A stretch of 64,000 bases of DNA from Hippopus hippopus (lineage: Eukaryota > Mollusca > Bivalvia > Cardiida > Cardiidae): positions 40,780,129-40,844,128 of the forward strand of contig OX328109.1 in NCBI GenBank assembly GCA_946811185.2, read 5' to 3'. This document shows, one piece after another, positions 29,601-41,600 of this stretch; within the stretch, counting starts at the first letter, position 1; the number at the start of each line of letters is the position of its first letter. The position numbers and the translations under genes were made by a program. A model generated the notes under the pieces. That model saw nothing but the letters and a program-made list of their open reading frames with translations, was not told the DNA's origin and did not search any database.

Positions 29601-32600
29601 CATACCTATCTTATCTGAGAACCCACTCCACACCCTGGCAGAGGCAGCTAAAGTGTTGAATCCAGTACAGTTTGAATTGCCAAAAGATATTGCCTGTACA
29701 ACACCACTACCAGGTAATTTCAGAAGTTTCCCAGTTTGAAATAGTACACACTATGAGGCTGATTTAATTTTAAAAAGCAATTAATATCAAAGGATTTGTT
29801 TGTGAGGGGAAGGGGGAATTTTTGGCTCACCTCAGCATGAAATGCTCCTCAAGGTGAGCTTGACAGCTATATAAGAAAAGTGTACCTTGTTAAAGTTTTT
29901 TTATTGTACTTTGTATGTGGTATTGCCAGAAAATAATTCTTAAATCTAGCTGTTTTAGCCTTTAAACCAAGATACACGAAGACACACATCTTCTATTGAG
30001 CAAGCATTCGGCGGGGAATGGCCATGTCAACATGGCTCTTGTTTGAACTAAAATTAAAGCATTATGCACCAGAAATTCAAAACATTGAAAACATTCATTT
30101 GTCCTAAAGAAACAATGTCCCTGTTTCTCATACTGTTAAAGATGTTAAAATTACTGTCTTTTTGTAAGTGTGTGAGAGGATTTAGGTGATGATTCATGAA
30201 TTTTGTTGATGATGATTGTTCTACATTCAAATCCAGGCTCAATGGAGTGTTGGATTGGATATCCATTTGGAATCAGCTAATTGTTGCATCATGATGCATT
30301 TACATTTGTCCTTGACTGGACATGTCAGTCGTCTTCAAATCGAACTTGCAGGAAGTTTAAACCCCGTCGGTTTCATTTTCTTCAATTTATTTGCAGTAAT
30401 GGCTTATTTCATAGTTTGTTTGCTAAACAAGTTTTCTACAAATACGTATGGCATTAAGAATAATGACATATCGCAAATTTTTGGCTACACAAAAACATAC
30501 ACAGCACATCTGCATGGTATTGACGATCGCTATCAAGACCGCTGACAGGCGTATCAAATTTTGTTGATTACTACTTTGGGAAACTGCCTCTTTTTGACCA
30601 ATGAAATCGTTCATATTCGGATTGTCTATGTAACATATTTTGAACAATTCACCTGGGAAAACCCATGACATGAATTTCATTTTATTGACAGGGTCATTTG
30701 GAAAACCAACACCCAGGCCTTGAGTTGGAATGGGTTCATTATGCATTGAGAAACAATTTGTTTTTGGTAATTTTCATGCGCGATTTTGGGGAAAATGGTA
30801 ACTTTTTTGGATATGAAACGAGTGTTTTACAGACCCATTGAAAGAAGGGAAAAAATGCTCTCTAATAGGAGCAGGGTCCAAAGAATCCACTTGTCTGCTT
30901 GTATTTATAAGTAAAAATGGATGAGGACGAGTGAATTATCAATCATGGTCGTCCGGCATAGGAGGTAGTAAACAAATAAGTTTGAGATGAATGTGTAATT
31001 TACAAGAATCAAAATGGCCATTCCATTTTTAAATAAGCAAATTAAGGGTAGTAAGGAAATCAGATAATGAAATGGGATATAAAACGTGCCGGTCCCCCCG
31101 CCAAATACAGAACGGTTTCAGGTCAACCTGTTGGTCAACCTGTTAATATAACTTGGTGCTTTGCATTGCAAATAAAAATGTTTTAATATGCTTCGGGTTA
31201 TTATTCGAGCAACTTTGCTTATCATTACAACAAAAAATTGTTAACACAAACACTTTCCCAAACCCAGTTTGAAAAACTTCGTCGTTTTTGGTTTAAAATA
31301 ATTTCCTTTACTTGACCGGATAAATGGTACCAGTTATTGAAACACTGTATTTAAGGTTTGTTGCTACAGGAGACATTATAATTAGCGTTTCCGTTTCGTC
31401 TGAAAAAAAAAATGTCGAGATTCCAAAATAAGAAAGGTTTTTCCCGTCCGACGAGTGAGGATCAAAGCAGGGCAAGTGCTTTTTTTAAGTCACTTTTCTT
31501 GCAGGACGAGTGCCTTTTCTGGAAATTGTTGGACCCTGAAGAGTCATCCTTTAGTGCAGTCTAAACAGGATCAATACAATATGAAGCAAAGAACTTTTTT
31601 TTTTTTTGAAGACTTGTCTAAATTGAAAGTATCTAAGACAATTGCAATTTATGTGATTGTACTTGTCTATGAAGGGGTACAAAACATTACGGGAAAAAGG
31701 TAAAATGCTATTATCTAGTATTGGTGCCTTTTTCTGTAGTGTGTCAAAAAGCTGTTTTTCTCAGGTTTGTTAAAGCACAAGATTGTTTGGTCAAGTAATT
31801 GTAGAGTAGTCACGCAAGTGTATTTTTCCTGACAGGATCTTACAAAAGGAAGTGGTGGGGTAAGGACAGAAACATGCCAATGAAGAAAGCTGCCCATGAA
31901 CTTGATAATGGCATGGTACCTCTTCCTGCTAAAATATGCTTTGCTTGTAACAAGTAAGTTCAACATCTGTATAGAAATATTTTGCAAGTTCTGTTTTTGT
32001 TGTATGACAATATTTTGGCTTTTGTCCTGAAAGGAAAAAAGGTCAAGGTTATTGAGATGCTTCAGCTGCTGTTCAGACCCCAAAATTTGGACCTGGCCAG
32101 AATGATAACATTTTATTAATGAAATGAAATGTGAAATGTGGCTCTTTGATGTAATTTGCATGTGAATGAGCAGAAAACATTGAGAAAAGGAGAACATGCA
32201 GGTTTCTCCATTTCTCACTATGTCTTTAAAAGCCTTCTTTCTCAAGGTCGTTAGGTCTGGATTGTTTGGTAAAGGGTTAAGAAATGCAAGACAGTTTTCA
32301 AGGTCACCATGGCAGTGACACTTTTGTATGTAATGTTTCTTTTATAGGAAAACATTAATTCTTTACCAAAAAAAAACAATTTTAAGGTCCAAAAAGAAAG
32401 CGTTTGCAGATGACAGATGTAGCTCAAAATTGAATTTTGTTTTTGGAAGGGTAAAAACATAGTGGGAAAAGAAGAAAATGCTGTTTACCAGCATTTTCTC
32501 CTTTTTCCACAATGTTTTCAAAAGGCTTCTTCCTTGGTGTCGTTAAAAGGTGAGAATGTGTAGTAAAGGGTTAAATTTTTGTTTTTTGTTTTTTAGAAGC

Positions 32601-35600
32601 TGCAGGATTGCGCCACTGTTGCCATGTGACTATTGCCCATGTTTGTTTCATCTAGACTGTCTGAATCCACCACTTACTTCCTTACCTACTGATCGATGGA
32701 TGTGTCCAAATCATGTGGAAAATGCTATAGTATGTGAAAGGATCATTTTCTGATAATGTTATCTTTGTTTTCTTAATGTTTTCATGTCATCCTTGGTAAA
32801 AAGACTAGCCAGGTAAAGATCAAAGAAGCAACAAAGTATAGTAAGAATTACCAGTTACATTGATGTAAAGTTCGAGTATGATATATTTGCAATATCAGCT
32901 TTATAATAAATCCAGAATATAATAACTTACTTGCATGTAATTATTTCATTAATCCCTAATGACCAATCATCAATTCATCTGTTTTGTCTTATATAATTTA
33001 CAAATTTTTGTTACCCCCATGTACAAATTGTTTGTTACACTTTAGATTTATTGAGAGGCCAAGGACCTTCCATGACCAAAAGTAAATGACCCCTGAAAGT
33101 AGTTGCTCAACCTCATTTTTGTAGACATAAAATAACAGCTCAGAAAATAAAGTTGAAATTTTTTTTTGATAATCCTGAATATGAGGAAATTGATATGAAA
33201 TTGATTTAATTTTTTTTTTTACTTAAATTTTTGTATCTTAAGAGACTGTAATGTGAACTTACTTTAATTTGAATTATAGAAAATAGAACCAGTATGCCTT
33301 TGTAAAATACAAGAATTATAAGAACTGCCACTAAGCTCTCTGAGAAGACGGGAAACAGTATAACATGAATGAAATGAACCATACTCTGGTAAAAGGGGGC
33401 TATGTGCATCTCGAACCATAAGTCATTACATGAAAAACAGATCCATAATATCTATGACATCTAACAATCAACTGGATCTAGAGATAGTATGGTTCTCGGA
33501 CATGCAGAAAATTTACAAATAGCAAAAAGTTTCCACTCATATCACCCTGTGCAGATTGAGCGGGCTGACATGGGTCGATATGTTTTGCCAATGTATTAAG
33601 CCCCCCTTTCACAAAGCATGACTGAATTACTCCTGCATGTATGGTGAATGAAAACTTACGCTATGAAGATATGAATATTTTGATTGCAGGATCAGAAGAT
33701 TGTTAAATCGGTCAGTTTAACAGAAAGAATTAAACTCTGGGACAAATACAATGACAAAATCAACCAACACAGTGTTAAGGTCAGCTTCCTGAAGAAAGTT
33801 CACAGACAAAATCCACCATTTAGATACAAACTGAAGCATTCAAAAAGAAAAGTGGCACAGGTAAGTTAAGACTAGCTTGAGATTACCGTAATTCATCAAT
33901 GTATTAAGAATGAAAGAAAATATTTTTTCTTGTAGTATCCTAATTTTTAAGAAATCATTTTGAAAAAAAGGGGGTGTCCGAAGTAATAGGTTTTGCTGTG
34001 ACGTCAGAATGTGTGGTGGAAATAACAGAGTTAATATCAGACAAATTTAGATTTATTTATAGCATCAGTTACAGGGTCTAAACTGTAACTGATCTACTGT
34101 TTCGGTGTGTTTTTGATCTTGAACGGTAATCAGATGACAAAATGTTACACTTGTCCAAAATGAGCATATTTAAGGATGCTAAATTATGGGTCAAATGATG
34201 GGATTTGTCTTTGGAGATAATGTAACAATGATTGAAAAGGATAAAAAACTATTTACTCAGCCAAGTAAACCTGCAGGATAGTGTGGTGAAGGATTAAGTT
34301 TGTGTACTGGTACACAAAATGTCTTTATTTTCAGATTCCACCAGCGATTGTTGAATTTTACCAACATCCAGTAGATCTACTTCCACCACCAAGTTTTGAA
34401 CCTGGAGGGTCTGTCAGTGAAGAACAAACTACTGAACAATTTACCACAGATACTTCACTTGAAGAGCAGGAAACATGGTTGAAATCAGTTGTGTCTCTTC
34501 AAACTGGTATTGCACAATACTTAGCTAAAAAACAAATAGAAAAAAACATTTTGAGTGAAAGTGGAAAATTAAGTGATTCTGCCAAAGAAAAACCAACAGC
34601 TTCCGTTCAGCCAGTGCAAAACCGAGAACTAGCAGATAAAGCTGCCTGTACCACAGACATTAGTCAGGCCTCAAGTTCTGATACTAGGTTAAAAAGTAAT
34701 GGAGAACAAAGTGTACCCAATGGACCTCTAGTCTCTACAAATGATGTGTCTAACACAGTGAACAATGGGCCCCTTGATGTAGGTAAAGGGGCTGTGTCTT
34801 TACTCAACCCTTCTAATAACTCCCTTAATGGGGAGATTTTTGAAATGGCAGAGCCAGCACGATCAAAATCAGACTCCAATAGTAATGGAAGTGTTGGTGA
34901 ATTCAGTGCAAACAGTGTTTCTCAGGAATCTCCGCAATCCAGTGTAATGAAAGTGACATGGCCAAGTGGAGATAAAGTGACTGCGGTGTCAAATTCCTCT
35001 CAGAGTTCTGGGAACAAGAACATCGTTATTAGTGCTATTAATAGAACTAACAATGTGTATACAAGAGTGGTTCCTGGCGTGTCAGGGAAATCTTCAGGGC
35101 CAACTTCAATACTATCTCCACGAGCTGGTAGCCAGAGTGGAAAGATTGGCAGCAATGTTCTCAAGTCTAACTCTTCCTCAGTGGGCAGTTCAACCAAAGT
35201 AATTACTGTGAATCCTTCACAGACAGGTATGTACAGGTGAATTGCTTAGTTGATTGTATAGTCATTTTACCATAAATCTTGGAAAGGTTGGTATAATGTC
35301 CTATAGATAGCCAATATGCACAACCTGCCAAAGTATAGGAATGCCAAACTTTAGTACAGGTTTTCCTTGTTACATATGTCACCAATCATTTACTTATACA
35401 CAAAACTTGACTAGAACTAGCCAGAATGAAATAGAGGGAAAAATGCCATAAAATGAATTTATTAAATGTTAATTTGTTTAACACATTTAAGGCCTGCAAG
35501 CGTGTAAAGAATTGTTTAGGTGGAAATTTGGTCAACTTGAAAGCAATTTCAGACAGCTTGATAATGGCTCAAAGGATGGAATTTGCATATGATAGGGTAG

Positions 35601-38600
35601 AAAACTTTGTGGGAACAAATAAAATGTGTTTAACAGAGATCCAGCAAAAGACAAAATTTGTTTCTGGTGGGATAGAAAACATGAATGGAAAAGGAGAAAA
35701 TGCTCTTTTTCTTAGAGCAACATCTTCAAAAGCCTTCTTTCTTAAGGTTGTTAAGATTTGGGTTTGTCTGTTAAAGGGTTTGTTGTAGATCTATTTAACT
35801 TTTCTTGATATTTGCTTCTCTCTTTTGTGTAGCATCTAAGATCACCATCCCACCCCAGAGTAAAAGTCAGCCATCTGTCACCAGTACTCAGTCTTCATCG
35901 GCAATAATCTCATTGAACAATACCTTACAGCAGTGCTTGGAAGGAACTGCAGGTAACAAACTTAACCCTCTACCACACATCTTAGACCTGTGGTAATGAA
36001 AGCATTTCTGAATGCCAAATACATATAAAATGTGCCTTTGAAAGGGAGGTTCCTCCATTGCCCACAATATTTTCAAAAGCCTTCTCAGTCAGGGTTGTTA
36101 AAACTTTATATTTGGTGGTAAAGGGTTAACTGTTAGCATGCCCAACACATCCTATGTTTCTGTTGTGGAAGCTTTTGAAAACATTGTGGGATAAGTAGAA
36201 AACATTGGCTACCAGAATATTCCCCTTTTCCCACAATGTTTTCTACCCTATCTTACAACTGAGGCTCATTTTTCAGTTTTGATTTTGTCATCTGCAGCTA
36301 CATGTATTTTGAATTTGAAAGGGTCTGAAGTTTGTTGTTTGGGAAAGGGTAAAAGTGAGTCCATGGTAAACCCCTAAAGTGCCTCTCATGACAAAAGTTG
36401 CCACTGTGGCCAGTGTAGATCAAGATCAGACTGCACAAATGTTCAGTCTGATCTGTGATCTACACTTTTCACTTTGCTGAGACACTCTTGGCTTTAACAA
36501 CCTTGGCATTGTAATTATAAGGGTCTTATTTGGAGAATGAAAGTGTTCCTTGGGTTTATTAGGCGTTGTAAGGGTTAAAATTATTTATCTTGCGAAGTTT
36601 GATGTAATGTTAGATATATCAGTTCATTGAGTACAAGCTTTTATAGAAAGATGCTAGTGTGTGTACATGTATGTGGTTTTTATAGAAAGATGGCTAGTGT
36701 GTGATATTAATGAAGTACCACTTTTATTAATCTTTGTCCAATATAAAGTGTCACATAGAAATATGAAAGAGTTTTAACTATCTATTTGCAGATCTTAAAT
36801 TAAGTAAAATATGAAAGTTTTCCATATCTTTTTGCAGTTCTTGAATGAAGACAAATATAAAATAGTTTTCCGTATCTCTGTGCACATCTCGAATGAAGTA
36901 AAATATGAAAAAGTTTTCCATATCTCTTTGCACATCTCGAATGAAGTAAAATATGAAATAGTTTTCCGTATCTCTTTGCAGAACTCAAATTAAGTAAAAT
37001 ATGAAAGTTTTCCGTATCTCTTTGCTGAACTCAAACGAAGTAAACATGAAATAGTTTTCTGTATCTCTTTGCAGATCTCGAATTAAGTAAACTTGATGAA
37101 AAGTTGATACAGATTTTAGCGTGGCAACGATTACAACAACTTACGCCTCCCAAAAACTCCACAGATATTTCAAGAAAGACTTCAGGGACACTAAATGGTC
37201 TTCTTACTTCTCCAGGTAGGTTATTTTAAATGAGCCATGCTCTGGCAAAAGGGGGCTTAATGCTTCTCCGTGATCTATGATACCAAGCAAGTCAACACGT
37301 AATTATGGATCCATAAAATACATTTAGTTTAAAAATCAACCTGATATGGTAATAGAATGGTGCTTTGCTACACAGTAAATTTACAAATAGCAAAAAGTTT
37401 CGGCCTAGGTCAGCCTGGGCTGACTAGGCAGTCTGACCAGCATCGATACTTTTTGCAGATGCAGTAAGATCCGTTTTCACAGAGCATGGCTCAATTATAT
37501 ACTCTTTGTTACTAACTCTAAGGAAATAGTAATGATGCAATTATTGCAATTTCTAAGTTTTTTTTTTTTTTTTTTTAGCGTATCTGGCAATGAAATGGAC
37601 AGTGGAGATTCCTTGTCTGCATAGCAAATTAATCAGGGATAGGAACTGCATGACATAACAGACCTAAAGGGGGAACACAATTAAAAACATTTTTATACCC
37701 CCCCCCCCCCCCCCCCCACACCTAGGAAGTAGAGCGGGGAGTATACTGGTTTTACCATGTCTGTCTGTCTCTGTCTGTGCAGCCAACCATCAATCTGGCC
37801 GTCTTGTTTTCATGCTCTAACTCAGAAGCCGTTTGACCTAGGACCCTGCTCAATTTTGTTCTGGAGTATAAAGTGGGAGGGGAATGTCCATCAGTTTAGT
37901 GACTCTGTAAATTCAAAACTGTTTCTGTCAGTATTCACAAAATATTTGATTGTGTTAATAAGATATGACACAGCAATGTCTTTGCAGTCTGATCTGAATC
38001 GAGACTTTTCTGTGGAAGCAACTTCAACTGTGCCTGATCCTCAGACTTGAGTGGGAAAGGTCAAATGAAAGTAATATATAGACTTACCTCCCCTTCTGAC
38101 AGTTTGCTTTTATTTGAGCCATGCTCTGGCTAGAGGGGGTTCAATACATCTTCATGAAGCATTATACCAAACAGTTCATCACATGATTATGGATCTATAA
38201 ATTTCACTGGATCTGAAGATAGACTGGTCCTTTGACATGCAGAAAATTGACCAATAGCTACAAGTTTTGACCAAGGTCAGCCATCAAGGAATGTGCATGG
38301 TAACCTTGGTCAATAATTTTTGCAGATGCATTCAACACTGTTTTCAGCAAGCATGGCTCCTTTCTTTAAGATCATTGTGGTTGTCCAATACTATATGTGT
38401 AACACTTTACCAAGGGACATGTTAATACTTGCAGGTCTTCAAGAAGTTCAGGCAAGAGCTGTCTTGTGTCCTCTGTCAGGGAAAGGAGAAGCTGTTCCTA
38501 TGCCATACAGAACCTTGTCTATTGGGACAGGTAAACTGATAACACTTTTTTTTATTGATGTTAAATTCAGTTTTCAGCATTATATCTTGTTACTTCACAG

Positions 38601-41600
38601 CAGCCAGTGCATGTGACCATTTTGTCCTGATATTTCTTTCATCAGTTTTCTTCCCTCTTCAGCCTTTTCAAGCCACAAACTGCTCTCCTGCATGAACATT
38701 GTAAAAACAGTGTTCAGTAATTGATGAGAGATAAATTCTGTTGCACAGTGTTATCATTTATCCGTGGAAAAGTTGGCCAAGCTTTACATTAAAACCACCC
38801 ACCATTGAATAACAAGCTTGTCTTGTACAGGCCTGAAAATACAATTTTTGTTACATTATCTTAACCAGGGAAACATTCAAATTTCTTTTTCTCTGGAACT
38901 TAAAGTTAACTGGCATCATTATACACGTACCTACGAAGTAGAGGGGGTATACTGGTTTCAACATGTCTGTCTGTCCATCCATCCGTCTATCAATCCGTTA
39001 GTCTGTAGACTTTTTCTTTTCCGTACTATAACATATATTTATATATAAAGCGGCTTAACTTACGACCCTGAAACTTTATACAAGTATTGGTCATGACCCA
39101 TGGAGGTGCCCCATTGTTTTTGGGTCACTTGGGTCAAAGGGAACAGGTGAACTTTGTTTGAAAATCGTTTCTGTGCACATGGGCCAAAGGTCAAGGCCAC
39201 AGATGATCTTTTCTTTGAAAATCATTTCTGTTCTTTGATAGAACTACTCGAGTGACAAGGTGCTGGTGGGGGTGGGGTATTTGTCTGCTATGCGACAGTT
39301 CTAGTTCAGGTCTGTAAGCCCGGCTGGGTGGCTCAGTGGTTAGCATATCTTGACTTGTGACCTGGAGGTTGCGGGTTCGATACCCGGTTGTGGCAAACTT
39401 TCTTACCGGTGATTTTTCGCCTCTCACCTCTGGTGCATGTGAGAAAAGTAGTCAGTGGCTTTGGAAAGAAAGTTGTGTCAGTACTGGTATGAGAAAGTCA
39501 GGAAACACATGGGTGCGTCACTGACCGCCATGATATGACCTAAGCTGTTAAAATGGCGTTAAACTCCAATACAAACAAACAAACAAATTAGTTCTGTAAG
39601 GAAAAAGTTGCTTCAATATAATGGAAGCTTTGACTAAATGAATGATACAAACATATCACTTTAACTAAGTCTTTTATCCCATTGCTGAATAGGTTAGGTT
39701 TTAGACCAACCGAAGAACTGTAATTGTGGCATAAAGGCACAACGTGTTAATGGTTAGAAAAATGTCCTTTCTGAATGGTATGAAAAACACTGGAAGGAAA
39801 GGAGCAATTCCTTTAAAGAGCTGTGGATCCTCCCTACAATGGTTCATTAGAAGTGTCTATTGAAATAAAAAGAATTTAAGTTCTTACAAAAACATGTGAT
39901 ACAAAAACACTATTGTCAACTTTTGTATATTTCTTGAGAAAGGTAGAAAAAAAGTTGTTGAGATACATGTTGAGAAAGACAAGAGACATAGTTGCAGCAG
40001 GACTTTTTATTAGGAGCTTCATACTTGTTTTCCAGGTGCTGACATGGATGTGTGTTTAGGCCAGTTTGGACAGTGCAATTTTATTTCTGCAAAACATGCT
40101 TTCATCTTTTATGATGAGGTAAGATAAACCTGTATCATAACTTAATAGAGCTAGGCTGTGTTTGTGTGATAAGTAGAGCTGTACAGAAAATGACTACTTA
40201 AAGTATTAACTGGAGAGAAATTCTTACCTGACTTTTAAAACCTTCATTTATTGAAATGATGCCTCAATTTGAAAGATAGTGTGTATTAATAGGTCTTTTC
40301 TCTTGGATTTGTTAATCCTGTACCATGCAATCCCAAGTTTTTATGACATTGAGGAAGGCAGCTGTTGAACACATTGTGGAAAAAGGAGATAGTAATAAAA
40401 CAATATTGAGCACATTTCAATCAGTTCAATCGAATATGGTAATACAATTTTTCACACACTTTAACCAATTACCACACAATCCCGAGTTTTAATTACCCTG
40501 GAAGATCAGACTTCAGAAAACATTGTGAGAAAAAGAGAAAATGCTGGTAACCAGCATTTTCTCCTTTTCTCACAATATTTTCTAACATTTCAGAAACAAA
40601 TACAATCATTTCAGCCCCATGTAATTTGTGGTCTGCAAATGTTTTCAATTTGGACCAGCCTAGAACTTTATCCTGTGGTAATGAGTTAAATCATACAGTT
40701 TTGTGCATGTGTACTTATAGACCACAAAGCACTATGAGTTACTGAACTACAGTGAACATGGCACAACAGTGGACAATGTTTTGTATTCCTGTGATTTCTC
40801 GGACAAACCAGCCACAACACCCCAACCGTCAGCCGTTGTAGCAGCCGTCAGACATTTAAACAGTACCAACAAACCAAAAATGAAGGCAGACGAGAGGCTA
40901 ACATTAATATCAAGACCTGCAGATGTAAGTATTTATCTTAGTTTCTTTACCCTGTACAAAACTATCCCACGTTTTCTTGGCCCTTAGAAAGAAAACTTTC
41001 AGAACATGGTAACTTACATTTTCTCCTTTGTCCACATTTTCTACAGTATTAAAGACAAGTCACGTAATTTGAGCCTTATGCTTCCAATATGCTGCAAATT
41101 AGGCTGAGGGTTGGGAGTCCTGTTGGTAGAGTACAAGACTTGAGACCCGGGGGGGGGGGGGGTGTGTCACTGGTTAGAGTCTCCAGCTGGACCAATTTCT
41201 TTCTTAGCATTGATGATAGTCATCGCAACAGGATTGACTCCTCTTGCACAGCTGATGATGCTTATGTGGGAAGTAGCCAGTGGCTTTGGAAGAATATTGC
41301 GTGAAGTTACTGATAAATGAAACTGTAGGAAAGCATGGATAGGTGCACTTGTCGCTGTAATTAATTTAAATAATGTTGAAAACAGTGCTCATGACCACTA
41401 GAAACACATATGGCAAAATGAGAAAGTGCTCTGAGCCAGTATTTCCCCCCCCCCCCCCATGTTTTCAAACCACTTCCTCGGAGCTGTAATATCATGGGAT
41501 TGTTTTCTGTTTTCGGAAAAGCGTTTAAGATTTTTTTGTCTGTTGACTTGTATTCAAGGCAATGTTTATAGAGGGGGTCAAATGGACGATCTCAGTTCGA

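Noticed and set aside
30423..30746. 107-codon minus-strand frame in PHF12 intron 4
   Set aside because: No recognisable domain, no splice logic, composition like the surrounding intron.
36811..36993. Repeat-like reading frame before PHF12 exon 10
   Set aside because: It is the 48-bp array (a multiple of three), not an exon; the true exon starts at 37075.
39318..39390. tRNA-like sequence with good A and B boxes (also 12840-12907, 20500-20560)
   Set aside because: The cloverleaf is incomplete and each is joined to the same SINE body and tail, so these are SINE heads rather than tRNA genes.
41145..41160. Long G/C homopolymers (also 3637-3650, 37699-37717, 41447-41458, 57480-57491)
   Set aside because: Probably microsatellite-type slippage or assembly uncertainty; no biological claim made.
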